Counted from the stretch's first letter, positions 1-10,269 are shown. The stretch is 64,000 nucleotides of DNA from Deinococcus ruber (GCF_014648095.1 NZ_BMQL01000010.1:1-64000); one strand, 5' to 3'. Numbers and translations: made by a program. The notes: a model not told the origin generated them from the sequence alone.

Positions 1-57
1 CAATCACGAGCTGGCGGCTTGGTCGTCCCATTTCTCAAAAGTATAACCTTGCTGTAC

Positions 58-1146
58 TTAGCGCCGCGCCGCTGCCCAGAGCAGTCCCAGCCCTGCCAGC
101 AGATACATCAGCGTGGGTGTCCAGGCGGCCAGTTGCGGCGCAATCGCCCCGGTTTCGCCCATGATCCGGAAAACGCTCCAGGTGGCGTAATACGCGAACG
201 TCAGCATCAGCACCCACACCAGTCCGATATTGACGCCGCTGCGAAACGAATACACACTCAGGGCCACTGCAAAAAATGCCATCGTGACTGCCGCCAGCGG
301 TTCGGCAAACTTGCGCTGGAGCGCCGTGAACTCGCGGGGTGCGCTGATCCCCTGCGCCCGCAACTCACGCACGCTGGCAAGCAGTTCGGGCAGCGGCTTA
401 TAAATGGGCAGCAGGGTATCGTCGGGATTCAGGCTGGCCTGCACGTCCTGCACCGGCAGCGTGCCGCTCTGAAAGCGCACCACCGTGACCGGGCGAGCAT
501 CCTGATAGGTGATGCGCTGCCCGTCGTACAGCGTCAACACGTTGCCTTTCAGGGTGCCGCGCCGCGCCGTCATGACTTCGCGGGCGCTCTGTCCGCTCCG
601 CAGCGTCACGATCCGCAGACCTTCCAGCTCGCCGCCCGTACCCACCTTCGCCACGCTGATGGCCCGCCCCAGCGCGTCCTGAAGCACCACGCCACTCTGC
701 CCCAGGCCCAGCACGCGGGGATTGTCGAGCACGATGTCGCGCTGCACCGTCAGGCTCTGCACCTTGGCACGCGGCACCAGCGTTTCGGCCACCGTGAAGC
801 TGAAGAGTGCCACCCCCAGCGACAGCATCAGCACCGGCCAGAACAGCCGTGTACCCGGCAGACCGCCCGACTGCGCCGCCTTGAGTTCGGCGTCGGCTGA
901 CAGGCGCGACAGGCCCAGCATCGCCGCGAACAGCAGCGCGATGGGCAGCCCCCGCGACACCGCTTCCGGCACCTGCAACGCCACCAGCCGCAGCACCAGC
1001 AGGGGCGCGGCTCCCTTTGCCAGCAGCGGCGCGATCACCGTTTGCAGCGCCGCCAGCAGCAGCAGCAGAATCACCACCGCCAGCCCCGAGTACAGATAAG
1101 GCAAGATTTCTTCCAGCACGTAGCGGTCAAAGCGGCGCAGTCTCAT
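58..1146 (-). CDS. LptF/LptG family permease (second of pair)
   Basis: A 362-residue membrane protein of the LptF/LptG (YjgP/YjgQ) family, the inner-membrane permease half of the lipopolysaccharide-type ABC exporter. It begins with a basic segment (MRLRRFDRYVLEEILPYL), then a long hydrophobic helix, a second helix near residues 50-90, an extracytoplasmic beta-rich domain of about 190 residues in the middle, and three hydrophobic helices at the C-terminus, which is the family layout. The segment LSADAELKAAQSGG (about residues 80-95) matches the conserved cytoplasmic loop that contacts the ATPase. It lies 10 bases downstream of a second permease of the same family, so the two probably form a heterodimer. 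No LptB ATPase gene is in the window. Deinococcus has no classical LPS, so the substrate is unknown. Confidence 0.9.
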   Translation of the reverse strand: MRLRRFDRYVLEEILPYLYSGLAVVILLLLLAALQTVIAPLLAKGAAPLLVLRLVALQVPEAVSRGLPIALLFAAMLGLSRLSADAELKAAQSGGLPGTRLFWPVLMLSLGVALFSFTVAETLVPRAKVQSLTVQRDIVLDNPRVLGLGQSGVVLQDALGRAISVAKVGTGGELEGLRIVTLRSGQSAREVMTARRGTLKGNVLTLYDGQRITYQDARPVTVVRFQSGTLPVQDVQASLNPDDTLLPIYKPLPELLASVRELRAQGISAPREFTALQRKFAEPLAAVTMAFFAVALSVYSFRSGVNIGLVWVLMLTFAYYATWSVFRIMGETGAIAPQLAAWTPTLMYLLAGLGLLWAAARR

Positions 1147-1156
1147 CGGGGGTGCC

Positions 1157-2215
1157 TCATCTCAGCCGCCATGCCAGCCCGCCGCCCAGCAGCAGAAACA
1201 CCACATTTGGAAACCACGCCGCCAGTGTGGGCGACATGGCCCCGGTGCGGGCCAGTTCGGGCGCGGTGCTCCACAGCACATAAAAGCCGAAGATGAACAG
1301 GATCACTCCGGCGGCGGCCCACGCACGGTTGCTGAGCAGCAGCCCCAGTGCGCCCGCCGCCAGCACGAAGACAAACGGCGTGAAGGCGTCGGCGACCCGG
1401 TGGGCCAGTTCGAAGGCTACGCTGCGGCTGCCCTCGGTGGGCAGTGGACTCTGCGCTCTGAGCACTGCGAGTTGCTGGCGCAGATCGGGCGTCGCACTCT
1501 GATCCAGCGGCGCGGCGGGTCTGCGGAGTACGTCGCGCTCTGGCAGCGTCACCGGAGTGTTAAAGGGCCTGGGCACGCCGTCTGGCCCCACCACCGAGCC
1601 GCCCGGTAGCGTCCAGGTGTGTGCGGCAGAGTCCCAGCGGCCCACGGGTGCGCTGTACGTCGTGTCGCCCTGAATGACCAGCACGCCCGACAGCTGCGCC
1701 TGTGCGCTGCCGCTGTCGTTCTGCACTCTGCCTGCCGAATAGAAGGTGTCGCCCTGGGCATACGCGTATTTTTCGGTGCTGGGTGGGGGCGGGGACTGGT
1801 TGTACACGCCGTACCACGCATTCCACCACTTCTGCTGGCCCTGCGGAGTCAGCCACCCCGAGTTGTAATAGATCAGGCCACCGATGGCGAGGGCGGGCAA
1901 CAGCAGGGGCAGCAGCAGCGACAGGGGCCGCACGCCGCCTGCCCTGGCCGCCTTGAATTCCGAGTCCTTGGCGAGCCGCCCGAAGGCCAGCAGCAGCGCG
2001 AACGGCACCGCCACCACCAGGCAGCGCCCCAGCAGTCCCGGCACCTGATTGCCGAACAGCGAGGCAGCTTCTGCAAACGGCACCCGGTAGGAAATCAGCA
2101 GACCGGCGGTGGTGGCGAGCGCGTTGGTCATCTGGAGCGCAAGGAACAGCAGAACACCGCCCAGATACCAGGGAACCACCTCTTTGAAGACATACCGAAG
2201 CAATCTGTGCTGCAC
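1157..2215 (-). CDS. LptF/LptG family permease (first of pair)
   Basis: A 352-residue LptF/LptG-family permease with the same plan as its downstream neighbour: N-terminal amphipathic start (MQHRLLRYVFKEVVPWYLGG), two membrane helices, a central extracytoplasmic domain (about residues 115-260) and three C-terminal helices. The loop LAKDSEFKAARAGG is the conserved family loop. The start is GTG at 2215, supported by a TAGACT box 7 bases upstream, so this gene may have its own leaderless promoter although it follows mltG by only 35 bases. Which of the two permeases corresponds to LptF and which to LptG cannot be settled by eye. Confidence 0.88.
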   Translation of the reverse strand: MQHRLLRYVFKEVVPWYLGGVLLFLALQMTNALATTAGLLISYRVPFAEAASLFGNQVPGLLGRCLVVAVPFALLLAFGRLAKDSEFKAARAGGVRPLSLLLPLLLPALAIGGLIYYNSGWLTPQGQQKWWNAWYGVYNQSPPPPSTEKYAYAQGDTFYSAGRVQNDSGSAQAQLSGVLVIQGDTTYSAPVGRWDSAAHTWTLPGGSVVGPDGVPRPFNTPVTLPERDVLRRPAAPLDQSATPDLRQQLAVLRAQSPLPTEGSRSVAFELAHRVADAFTPFVFVLAAGALGLLLSNRAWAAAGVILFIFGFYVLWSTAPELARTGAMSPTLAAWFPNVVFLLLGGGLAWRLR

Positions 2216-2222
2216 GCGGGCC

Positions 2223-2228
2223 AGTCTA
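2223..2228 (-). promoter_or_regulatory. -10 box (TAGACT) before LptF/G permease
   Basis: TAGACT on the minus strand lies 7 bases before the GTG at 2215. No ribosome binding site is seen, which fits a leaderless internal promoter. Confidence 0.45.
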
Positions 2229-2250
2229 GCAGTGCCGAAGGTGAGGGCTT

Positions 2251-3327
2251 TCAGCGGTAGCGGGCCACGTCGCGCAGGTGGGCCGCGTAGTCCGAGTTCA
2301 CGTGAATCTTGCCGTCCAGACCGTGTACGAAGTACAGCGCCTGCTTGCCTGCTGCCGTCGTTCGCCGCGAACTGAGGATGCTGAGCAGCGCGGCCTCGCC
2401 GGGATTATTGATCGGGCCAGCGGGCAGACCCCTGCGGGTATAGGTGTTATAGGGCGTGTCTTTGGTGAAGTCTCCGGCGCTGCGGTCCAGCTGATTCAGG
2501 TCTTTGCCCAGGCCATACGCCACGGTCGGATCGGCTCCCAGAGCGATGTCTTCCTTCAGACGGTTCAGGAAGATGCCCGCGATGGTCGGCATCTCGGCGG
2601 TGTTGGCAGCCTCGGCCTGCACCATGCTCGCCAGCGTCACCCAGTCGGCCACGCTCAGGCCCAGCTTGCGGGCAGTTGCCACGCGCTCCGGCGTAAATTC
2701 CTGCTCCATGCGCGTGACCAGGGTGTTCACGATGTCCTTGCTGCTGACCTCCGGGCGAAACGGATACGTTGCCGGAAAGAGAAATCCTTCCAGCGTGCCC
2801 CGGGCATACCGGCTGAGCTTGGCATCGTTCAGCGAGGCTTTCAGGCCAGCAGCGTCACCCAGCCCCGCTGCCGCGAAGATGGCGGGCAGGTCTTTCAGGC
2901 GCTTGCCCTCGGGGATGGTCACGGTACGGACGCGTGGACGGGGCGTGTCGGCCAGCCGCTCGGCCACCTGAAAGGCGTCCAGCCCCACCGGAAGATCGTA
3001 ATACCCTTCGCGCAGCCGCCCCGCCGTGCCGCGTACCCGCATGATGGTTCTGAGCACGTCGCCAGACCGCACGATGCCCGCCTGCTGAAGCCGTTCCGCC
3101 GCGCCCATCAGCGTGTCGCCGGGCTTGACCTCCAGGGTATACGGCTGCTTTTCGTTGCCCGATACCGCAGCGGGCGGGCGCGTCAGGTCGTAGATGTAGG
3201 CCGCCGCGCCGCCCACCACCAGCAGAATCAGCACCAGCAGCAGCAACAAGACATGCCACCAGCGCCAGCCCCGCCGCCGGGGAGGAAGCGGCGCACCGGG
3301 CGGGGGCGTCACAGCGGGCGCGTTCAT
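2251..3327 (-). CDS. mltG: Endolytic murein transglycosylase MltG
   Basis: MltG (YceG family) cleaves nascent peptidoglycan glycan strands and sets their length. The 358-residue product has a proline/arginine-rich cytoplasmic tail, one membrane anchor at about residues 22-45, a LysM-like segment ([18 protein letters not shown]), and the YceG catalytic domain. MVQAEAAN carries the likely catalytic glutamate, and FLNRL followed by ADPTVAYG and [15 protein letters not shown] are conserved family motifs. I chose the ATG at 3327 because it overlaps the stop of the sugar kinase as ATGA; an upstream in-frame start would lie deep inside that gene. It is probably co-transcribed with the kinase and the two Lpt-type permeases, which suggests a cell-envelope operon. 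Confidence 0.93.
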   Translation of the reverse strand: MNAPAVTPPPGAPLPPRRRGWRWWHVLLLLLVLILLVVGGAAAYIYDLTRPPAAVSGNEKQPYTLEVKPGDTLMGAAERLQQAGIVRSGDVLRTIMRVRGTAGRLREGYYDLPVGLDAFQVAERLADTPRPRVRTVTIPEGKRLKDLPAIFAAAGLGDAAGLKASLNDAKLSRYARGTLEGFLFPATYPFRPEVSSKDIVNTLVTRMEQEFTPERVATARKLGLSVADWVTLASMVQAEAANTAEMPTIAGIFLNRLKEDIALGADPTVAYGLGKDLNQLDRSAGDFTKDTPYNTYTRRGLPAGPINNPGEAALLSILSSRRTTAAGKQALYFVHGLDGKIHVNSDYAAHLRDVARYR

Positions 3328-4352
3328 GGCTGCACGCCTGCTGCGCTCTGCTGAAAGGGAGCCAGCCGCGCCTGAAGTTCGTCGTCGATGGGTGGGCGTG
3401 CTCCAAAGCGCGACACCACCCAGCCGCCCACCTGCGCCGCACATTCGGCGGCCCGCACCGCATTCTGATGCAGCAGGTACGAGGCCAGAAACGCGCCCCC
3501 GAAGGCGTCTCCGGCTCCAGTGGCGTCCTGCGGGTGGTCGTCGGTGGCCGACACATGCGCCCTGGCCTGCTGCGGGCCTTCCAGCAGCGCTCCGTGCTCA
3601 TCCATCTTCAACACGACCAGCGCTGCCGGGTAATGCTCGCGGAACCAGTCGAGCGCCCGCTCAGGGGTATCCTCGCCGCTCATGGCCCGCGCCTCGTCGG
3701 CGTTGGGGAAAATAATGTCGAAAGGAATGCTGTCGATGATCTTGAGAAACCGGCTGCGTCCGAGCTGTTCGATCATCTGGAAGCTGCCGGGGTCGAGCGA
3801 CAGCGTGACGCCCGCTGCGTGTGCAACCCGCGCCGCTTCGAGGGCAGCGCGGCGCGGCGGGTCGCGGAACAGGCTCCAGGCGGTGAGGTGCAGATGACGG
3901 GCACTCTGGATGGTGGCGATGGGCAGCTCGGCGGGCAGCAGTTCCCAGTCTGCGCCCTTGCCGGTCAGCATGGCCCGCTGGCCGCGTCCGTCGATCAGCG
4001 CCAGAATCACCCCGGTCGGGTGCTCGCGAGAGACGGTCACTTCCAGGCCCACGCCTTCCTCGCGCAGCGTCGCCAGCGCCAGTTCTCCGAAGGTATCGTC
4101 TCCGATCTTGCCGACAAAGGTGCTGGGAAACCCCACCCGCTGCGCCCACACCGCCAGATTGGCCGCGCTGCCGCCGCCCGACAGTTCCATGCGCCCGGTG
4201 GTGTCGCCGCCCGCCAGCAGCAGGGTATCGGGCTTGGCGAGCACGTCCCAGGCCAGATCGCCCAGCGAAACCAGAATCGGAGCGGGAGCTGGACGGGGTG
4301 CGCCCCCACGGGCGGGCGTCGACAAACTGGAAAGATGCGCCTCTGAACTCAT
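3324..4352 (-). CDS. PfkB-family carbohydrate kinase
   Basis: A 342-residue ribokinase/PfkB-family kinase that transfers phosphate from ATP to a sugar or nucleoside. The N-terminal signature [16 protein letters not shown] (about residues 58-73) binds substrate. The C-terminal signature [18 protein letters not shown] contains the GAGD anion hole and catalytic aspartate. The exact substrate cannot be read from sequence. The gene heads the minus-strand run kinase-mltG-LptG/F and overlaps mltG by 4 bases. A TAGGCT box lies 8 bases before the ATG. Confidence 0.9.
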   Translation of the reverse strand: MSSEAHLSSLSTPARGGAPRPAPAPILVSLGDLAWDVLAKPDTLLLAGGDTTGRMELSGGGSAANLAVWAQRVGFPSTFVGKIGDDTFGELALATLREEGVGLEVTVSREHPTGVILALIDGRGQRAMLTGKGADWELLPAELPIATIQSARHLHLTAWSLFRDPPRRAALEAARVAHAAGVTLSLDPGSFQMIEQLGRSRFLKIIDSIPFDIIFPNADEARAMSGEDTPERALDWFREHYPAALVVLKMDEHGALLEGPQQARAHVSATDDHPQDATGAGDAFGGAFLASYLLHQNAVRAAECAAQVGGWVVSRFGARPPIDDELQARLAPFQQSAAGVQP

Positions 4353-4360
4353 GCCCGCAC

Positions 4361-4366
4361 AGCCTA
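4361..4366 (-). promoter_or_regulatory. -10 box (TAGGCT) before PfkB kinase
   Basis: TAGGCT on the minus strand lies 8 bases before the ATG at 4352, with no Shine-Dalgarno sequence between. It is a probable leaderless promoter for the envelope operon. Confidence 0.45.
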
Positions 4367-4453
4367 GCAGAGCGGAGGGCAGGCGTCTTCGGTGCGCGTC
4401 ATCGGTTCTTCAGGAAACTGGGTGCGGCACCCTGGTTTTCCTTGCCCACCGCT

Positions 4454-4909
4454 TCAGACCCTGACCACGTTGCAGGTGCAGCGGGCCGTGCTGGTCAGCT
4501 TGCCGTGCTCGTTGAAGATGCTGACCGTCCAGACCAGCACCGAGCGGCCCCGGTAGACCCGCTCGGCCACCCCGCGCACGTCGCCGCCGGTCGCGCCGCG
4601 CACGTGCGTGATGTTCAGGTCCACGCCCACCGCCACTTCCCTGCGAATATCCAGATTCAGCCAGCTTCCGATGCTCGCCAGTTCCTCGGCCAGCGCCGCG
4701 CTCGCCCCGCCGTGCAGCCGTCCGGCAGGCTGGCGGTTGCCCTCGACCGGGAGGGTTGCCACCAGGCGCTCAGGGCTGGCCTCCAGCAGCACGATGCCCA
4801 TACGCTCGCCGAGGGTGCCGGGGCGGTGAGACAGGCGGGCAGCGAGGTCGGTGGGGGAAAGGGTGGCGATGTCTTCTGGGGTCAGGTGGAAGATTGCGGC
4901 TTCTGGCAT
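4454..4909 (-). CDS. PaaI/YdiI-type hotdog thioesterase
   Basis: A 151-residue hotdog-fold acyl-CoA thioesterase of the PaaI group. The motif GRLHGGASAALAEELAS (about residues 63-79) contains the HGG turn and the acidic residue of the active site. The downstream strand VGVDLNITHVRGATGG matches the second conserved region. Relatives hydrolyse phenylacetyl-CoA or 1,4-dihydroxy-2-naphthoyl-CoA; the substrate here is not determinable. The length is normal for the family. A TAAACT box lies 6 bases before the ATG, indicating a leaderless mRNA. The gene stands alone and its upstream region is the edge of a long inverted-repeat element. Confidence 0.88.
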   Translation of the reverse strand: MPEAAIFHLTPEDIATLSPTDLAARLSHRPGTLGERMGIVLLEASPERLVATLPVEGNRQPAGRLHGGASAALAEELASIGSWLNLDIRREVAVGVDLNITHVRGATGGDVRGVAERVYRGRSVLVWTVSIFNEHGKLTSTARCTCNVVRV

Positions 4910-4915
4910 GGGGGT

Positions 4916-4921
4916 AGTTTA
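4916..4921 (-). promoter_or_regulatory. -10 box (TAAACT) before thioesterase
   Basis: TAAACT on the minus strand sits 6 bases before the ATG at 4909. This is typical leaderless spacing, and it falls at the outer edge of the inverted-repeat element. Confidence 0.5.
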
Positions 4922-5630
4922 GGTTTGGTTTGTGGGGGGTGGTTGGGGCTTTGGTTTTCGGTTTGCTGGGAGATCGGAGGCTGCTTAGATTCCCCACCCC
5001 CAGCCCCCTACCCCAGAGGGGCAGGGGGAGCGAAGAGATCCGTCAAGCGCTGATCGTAATTTGGAAGCGGCGTGTTCTTGCTTCGCCCATTGCAACGTTT
5101 GATCTTGTTCTTTACTTCGCCACGACCGGCGTAAGGCCGCTTCGTTGATGTTTCCAAATCGCCCAATCCAGCGCCGTCAAAGCCCTGCGTGGGCGCGGCC
5201 TTAATCGCCCCCATCCCTCGGTCAGTCATCTGTTGGGGTTGCCAGTTCATTCAGCCATAGGCCGCTTTAACAGCATCAAAAAGCCAGAGCTGCTGCTGCT
5301 CTGACAAAAAGTAAACGATGTGGGGCGAAGCCTGGAAGCTCTTTCACACGGACGCCGCACCGCCTCTGGCGCATTGAGGCGCGGCCCTGTGGAGCGAAGT
5401 TGGCGACGTTACCGAAACGGGCAACCAAGCCAACTGAAGCGCATCAGCGCGGTGGCGGATGATTCGCAACATGGTGCAGCGTTGCAACGGGCAAAGGAAG
5501 AGCATGCCGCTTCCAAACGGCGACCAGCGCTTGACGGATCTTTTAGCTCCCCCTGCCCCTCTGGGGTAGGGGGCTGGGGGGTGGGGAATCCAAGCAACAT
5601 CCGATCTCCCAACCAACCGCAACCCCCCTT
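4920..5630. repeat. Long inverted-repeat (MITE-like) element
   Basis: The gap between the thioesterase and amidase genes (about 700 bases) holds two near-identical arms in opposite orientation. The left arm is about 4950-5095 and the right arm about 5478-5635. Each contains the G-run/C-run palindrome around CCCCTACCCCAGAGGGGCAGG, then GATCCGTCAAGCGCTG, TTTGGAAGCGGC and GTTGCAACG in the same order. Between the arms lie about 380 bases of lower-GC sequence without a convincing gene. The right arm reaches the stop codon of the amidase gene. It resembles a non-autonomous mobile element or a composite of two copies of an intergenic repeat. No transposase is present. Confidence 0.7.
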
Positions 5631-7515
5631 ACCGCCAGTTCGCCCCAAGCTGCGACGCCAACGCATCCCGAATCCCCGACGCAATCCCAAACGCCACCCG
5701 GTCAAGGTAATTGCTGTCGAGCAGATTCTGCCCATCCACCGGATGACTGGTAAACCCGACCTCAACCAGCGCCGCTGGCAGCTTGTTCTCGCGCAGCACC
5801 GCCAGCGAACGCCCGCTCTGAAGCCCCCGCGAGAAGGCCGCCGTGCTGGCGATCACGTCGCGCTGGAGCAGCTGAGCCAGCGCCTGCGAGTTGGGATTGT
5901 TGCGGTTCCACCACGTTTCGATGCCGTACCCGCGAAGCAGCGACGCGCCCTCGGTGCTGTTGACGTGAATGCTGACGTACAGCTGCGCGACGTGGGTTCC
6001 CAGGGCGGCCCGCATGCTCAGGTCGGTGGCCTTGTCGCGGCTGAGCTGCGTGTCGGCGTCGCGGGTCATGAGCACGTCGATTCCGGCGGCGCTCAGGTCG
6101 CTGCGGACACGGCGGGCCACGTCGAGCGTAACAACCTTTTCGTTGACCAGTCCCTGAGCGCCGGGGTCGATGCCGCCGTGACCCGGATCGAGCACTACGC
6201 GGGGCCGCGCCGGGTTGCCGCTGAAGGCCAGCACGCTCCGGCGCTGACTGACCAGCGGTGCCAGTGCCAGCCCCCCCAGCGGCGAGGTGTCGGCCAGGGC
6301 CGGAGCCAGATCGATGGCGAGCCGTGAGAGCGTGCTGCCCGGTGCGGGTGGCAGCAGCACGTCGCGCCAGCCACTCCGCAGCGTGATGGCAGAGCCGGTA
6401 ACGAAGGTGTAGGAAATTCCGGTCAGGGTGGGCGACACGCTCCAGCCCTGAAGTTCGGGGGACAGCGGCGAAGATTGCAGAGAGCTGCTTGGGGCGCTCA
6501 CTCCGGTCAGATCGACCCGCAAACCCAGCGGCAGCGGCGTAAGACGAAAGCCGGTGCCGGGCGGCAGATCGAGGACCACGCGGGTCAGGCCAGGATTCTT
6601 GCCCACCCTGGGCGGTCCCACGACCGGGCCATCTACGCCTGCCAGAGTGGTGCCGGGGATGACGCCCAGCGTCAGGCGCGAGACGTCGGTGCTGCCTGCC
6701 AGAGCGGGCGTGGTGGCGGGCAGCGTAGAAGGCGTGAGCGGCGTGTTGGTGTCGCCCGGTGGCAGGTCGCTGTTCGGTACGGCGACGGGAGGCGTTCCAG
6801 GCTGCGGGGTTCCAGGCGGCGGATTGACGCTGGCGACCGGAATCGGAACAGCCGAGGGAGACGCTACCGACTGCACGCTGCCGCTGACGGTGGCGTCGGC
6901 CCCGCCTGTCAGCGTGGAGCCGAACGTCAGGATCAGGACCTGTCCGCCATTCGAAATGTTGGTTTCGTGGGCCGTCCAGCCGTCGGTACTTCCCAGCGGA
7001 AAGGGCGTGACCAGAATCGCCTGTGCGCCGTTTGTTACGGGGGTCAGGGTGTAATCGGCCACCGACGCACCGGGACGCGTCAGATGCAGCGAACGCACCG
7101 TGACGCCGCGAGCGTCGAGCCGTAGCCCGGTAAACGTGGGCGTGAGCGTGTACGACACGCCCGGTGGCAGGTCAAAGACCACGCGGGTGCTGCTGCCGGT
7201 GGTGTTGAAGCGCGGCGTACCGAACACGGTGGCGGGAGCTGCGGCGGGGGCAGGAGCAGGAGACGGGCTGCCCACCGCAGTCGGCAGCATTGGCTGCCCG
7301 GCACTGGGTTGTACCGGCACGCCCATAGGGCCGAGGCTGGGCTGCTGCGTCTGGGGGCCACTCCGCAGAAAGGGGTCGGCGGGCGGCGTGGCTCCCAGAG
7401 CGGCACCGGAAACACCCAGCAGGGTCGTGAGCAGAGCGGTGCGCGTCCACACCCGTCTGTTTCCCAGACGCAGGAGACTGAAAGCATGAAGGCTGGAAGA
7501 AGGTGACCTGGGCAT
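5629..7515 (-). CDS. N-acetylmuramoyl-L-alanine amidase (Amidase_3)
   Basis: A zinc amidase of the AmiA/B/C type that cuts the bond between peptidoglycan glycan and stem peptide outside the cell. The start chosen at 7515 (MPRSPSSS) gives a long basic n-region and a hydrophobic signal ending in GAALGA. The next ~390 residues are Pro/Thr/Ser-rich with three AMIN-like beta segments (each with a VVFDLPPG- or VVLDLPPG-like motif), which localise such enzymes to the envelope. The catalytic domain holds LDPGHGGIDPGA (zinc His), NEKVVTLDVA (zinc Glu), SIHVNS (zinc His) and ALVEVGFTSHP (catalytic Glu). At 628 residues it is longer than E. coli AmiC because of the multiple AMIN-like modules. An in-frame ATG at 7569 is possible but gives a poor signal peptide. 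Confidence 0.93.
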   Translation of the reverse strand: MPRSPSSSLHAFSLLRLGNRRVWTRTALLTTLLGVSGAALGATPPADPFLRSGPQTQQPSLGPMGVPVQPSAGQPMLPTAVGSPSPAPAPAAAPATVFGTPRFNTTGSSTRVVFDLPPGVSYTLTPTFTGLRLDARGVTVRSLHLTRPGASVADYTLTPVTNGAQAILVTPFPLGSTDGWTAHETNISNGGQVLILTFGSTLTGGADATVSGSVQSVASPSAVPIPVASVNPPPGTPQPGTPPVAVPNSDLPPGDTNTPLTPSTLPATTPALAGSTDVSRLTLGVIPGTTLAGVDGPVVGPPRVGKNPGLTRVVLDLPPGTGFRLTPLPLGLRVDLTGVSAPSSSLQSSPLSPELQGWSVSPTLTGISYTFVTGSAITLRSGWRDVLLPPAPGSTLSRLAIDLAPALADTSPLGGLALAPLVSQRRSVLAFSGNPARPRVVLDPGHGGIDPGAQGLVNEKVVTLDVARRVRSDLSAAGIDVLMTRDADTQLSRDKATDLSMRAALGTHVAQLYVSIHVNSTEGASLLRGYGIETWWNRNNPNSQALAQLLQRDVIASTAAFSRGLQSGRSLAVLRENKLPAALVEVGFTSHPVDGQNLLDSNYLDRVAFGIASGIRDALASQLGANWR

Positions 7516-7572
7516 GAATTGTTCGCACTGTACGTGCTTTTGGCGTGAGAATGGGAGTGCCGTCCTCATGTG

Positions 7573-7588
7573 TGAGAATTCATTCTCA
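7573..7588. promoter_or_regulatory. Perfect palindrome, possible operator
   Basis: TGAGAAT-TC-ATTCTCA is a perfect 7-2-7 inverted repeat in the region between the divergent amidase and Nudix genes. A further half-site TGAGAAT lies at 7546-7552. The pattern resembles Fur-family operators, but the spacing is 2 rather than 1. The regulator is unknown. Confidence 0.4.
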
Positions 7589-7633
7589 TCCGGCTGGAGC
7601 CCCGTCTGGACGGAACAGCCTTCAAAGTCGCGC

Positions 7634-7639
7634 TAGCCT
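7634..7639 (+). promoter_or_regulatory. -10 box (TAGCCT) before Nudix gene
   Basis: TAGCCT ends 5 bases before the ATG at 7645, as expected for a leaderless transcript. Confidence 0.45.
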
Positions 7640-7644
7640 GAAGT

Positions 7645-8247
7645 ATGTCGCCCGCCGATCCCACTCGCCATGCCAACTGGCCGCTGCTGGTGCCTGCTGA
7701 AGAGCAACCGTGGAAAACACTTTCCAGTACGCAGATTTCGCCGCCCCCACGCGAGATGCGCCGCGACGCGATTCTGACCCAGGCGGGTGCGGAACTGGAG
7801 TACGTGTACCGTCCACGCGGCCCCCGCGCCGTGTTCATCCTGCCGGTTACTGCCGCCGGGGAAGCGGTGCTAATTCGCCAGTACCGCTATCCGCTGCGGG
7901 CGACCATCAGCGAGGTGGTGGCGGGCGGGGTGGAACACGGCGAGGACCTGCTGGCGGCGGCGGCCCGCGAACTGAAGGAAGAGGTGGGCGGCACGGCGAG
8001 CGAGTGGGTGGCGCTGCCCGGCTTTTACGCTCAGCCGAGTTCCAGCGGCGTGGTGTTCTATCCGCTGCTGGCGCTGGGCGTGACGCTGGGAGAAGCGCAG
8101 CATGAAGCGAGCGAACTGATCGAACCGCTGGTGCTGCCGCTGCCGGAAGCGTACCGACGACTCGACGCCGGAGACATCTTCGACGGCCCCAGCAGCCTCA
8201 CGATGTTTCATGCGCGGCGAGTCTTGCAGGAGCGCGGACTGCTGTGA
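7645..8247 (+). CDS. Nudix hydrolase, ADP-ribose pyrophosphatase type
   Basis: A 200-residue Nudix hydrolase. The box [23 protein letters not shown] (about residues 92-114) fits GX5EX7REUXEEXGU with all catalytic Glu/Arg residues present, and the strand [21 protein letters not shown] before it matches the ADP-ribose pyrophosphatase subgroup (NudF-like). It probably hydrolyses ADP-ribose or a similar nucleoside diphosphate sugar to AMP plus sugar phosphate. A TAGCCT box lies 5 bases before the ATG. Its stop codon overlaps the GTG start of the YigZ gene (GTGA), so the two are translationally coupled. Confidence 0.9.
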   Translation: MSPADPTRHANWPLLVPAEEQPWKTLSSTQISPPPREMRRDAILTQAGAELEYVYRPRGPRAVFILPVTAAGEAVLIRQYRYPLRATISEVVAGGVEHGEDLLAAAARELKEEVGGTASEWVALPGFYAQPSSSGVVFYPLLALGVTLGEAQHEASELIEPLVLPLPEAYRRLDAGDIFDGPSSLTMFHARRVLQERGLL

Positions 8248-8852
8248 GTCTGGACGCCTTCACCACCGTGGCAGCGCTGCACCGCTTTGACGCAGTGATC
8301 GAAAACAGCGAATTCCTGGCGTTCTGCACGCGGGCCGATACCCCAGAAGCGGCGCTGGCGTGGATCAAGTCCATTCGGGCCGAGCGCCCCGACGCCACCC
8401 ACGTCTGCTGGGCCTACGTGATCGGGGCGGCCTACCGCTTCTCGGACGACGGCGAGCCGGGCGGCACGGCGGGTCAGCCGATTCTGCGGGCCATTCAGGG
8501 GCAACAGCTGGATCATGTGGCGGCAGCGGTGGTGCGCTACTACGGCGGCACCAACCTGGGAACGGGCGGTCTGGCCCGCGCCTACGGGGGCACTGCCGCC
8601 GAATGCCTGCGAACCGCGCCCCGGCTGGAGGTGCGCCCCCGCGTACAGGTCAGCGTTCACGTCCCGTTTGAACGCGTCAGCACGCTGTATCACCTGCTGG
8701 CGGCTTTCGATGTGGACAGGGGAGAGGAAGTCTACGGCCAGGACGGGCTGCAACTGGCGCTGGGCGTGTATCCAGACGAGGTAGAGCGGCTGACCGAGGC
8801 GCTCAGGGACGCGACGCGGGGAGCGGGAAGGGTCGTGATGGGTGATGCGTGA
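8244..8852 (+). CDS. YigZ/IMPACT family protein
   Basis: A 202-residue member of the UPF0029/IMPACT family. The conserved core runs from [20 protein letters not shown] through [16 protein letters not shown] to [20 protein letters not shown]. Family members are linked to translation control and nucleotide binding, but no biochemical reaction is settled. It starts with GTG overlapping the Nudix stop as GTGA. The last six codons and the stop lie inside an inverted repeat built of GTGATG words, so the natural C-terminus is encoded by the repeat. Confidence 0.88.
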   Translation: MSLDAFTTVAALHRFDAVIENSEFLAFCTRADTPEAALAWIKSIRAERPDATHVCWAYVIGAAYRFSDDGEPGGTAGQPILRAIQGQQLDHVAAAVVRYYGGTNLGTGGLARAYGGTAAECLRTAPRLEVRPRVQVSVHVPFERVSTLYHLLAAFDVDRGEEVYGQDGLQLALGVYPDEVERLTEALRDATRGAGRVVMGDA

Positions 8853-8960
8853 TGCGGTGAGAAAGCGTCTGCGGTTGCTCTGCTGCTTACCGTGAGTTCA
8901 GGCAACATGAGCACCACGTCTCGCCGTTCTCTCATCACGCATCACTCTTCACCCATCACT
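8835..8960. repeat. Imperfect inverted repeat, GTGATG-type
   Basis: The left arm (about 8835-8863, GTGATGGGTGATGCGTGATG...) is mirrored by the right arm (about 8927-8960, CTCATCACGCATCACTCTTCACCCATCAC). About 65 bases separate them. The left arm includes the last codons of the YigZ gene. The whole can fold into a long hairpin between two convergent genes and may serve as a terminator. Confidence 0.65.
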
Positions 8961-8975
8961 GACCATTCATCACCC

Positions 8976-10151
<1,176 letters not shown>

Positions 10152-10160
10152 GATGCAGGC

Positions 10161-10166
10161 AGTGTA
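10161..10166 (-). promoter_or_regulatory. -10 box (TACACT) before acyl-CoA dehydrogenase
   Basis: TACACT on the minus strand lies 9 bases before the ATG at 10151, so the leader would be at most a few bases. Confidence 0.4.
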
Positions 10167-10256
10167 GCGGGCGCGGGCCGTCGGCAATCGTCGGATGTCC
10201 TTCAGGGAAAGCCGCCAGGGGTGGCAACTTCGGTGATGGCCCGTGCGGCGCGGCGG

Positions 10257-10262
10257 TAACTT
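10257..10262 (+). promoter_or_regulatory. -10 box (TAACTT) before small membrane gene
   Basis: TAACTT ends 7 bases before the ATG at 10270. It supports translation of the short plus-strand gene from that codon. Confidence 0.4.
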
Positions 10263-10269
10263 CTGGAAC

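Noticed and set aside
1..57. Possible gene fragment at the left edge
   Set aside because: Too short to judge. Only the sequence after the permease stop codon is present, with no motif.
5008..5250. 80-codon minus-strand frame within the inverted-repeat element
   Set aside because: It runs through the repeat arm and has no -10 box, ribosome binding site or family motif.
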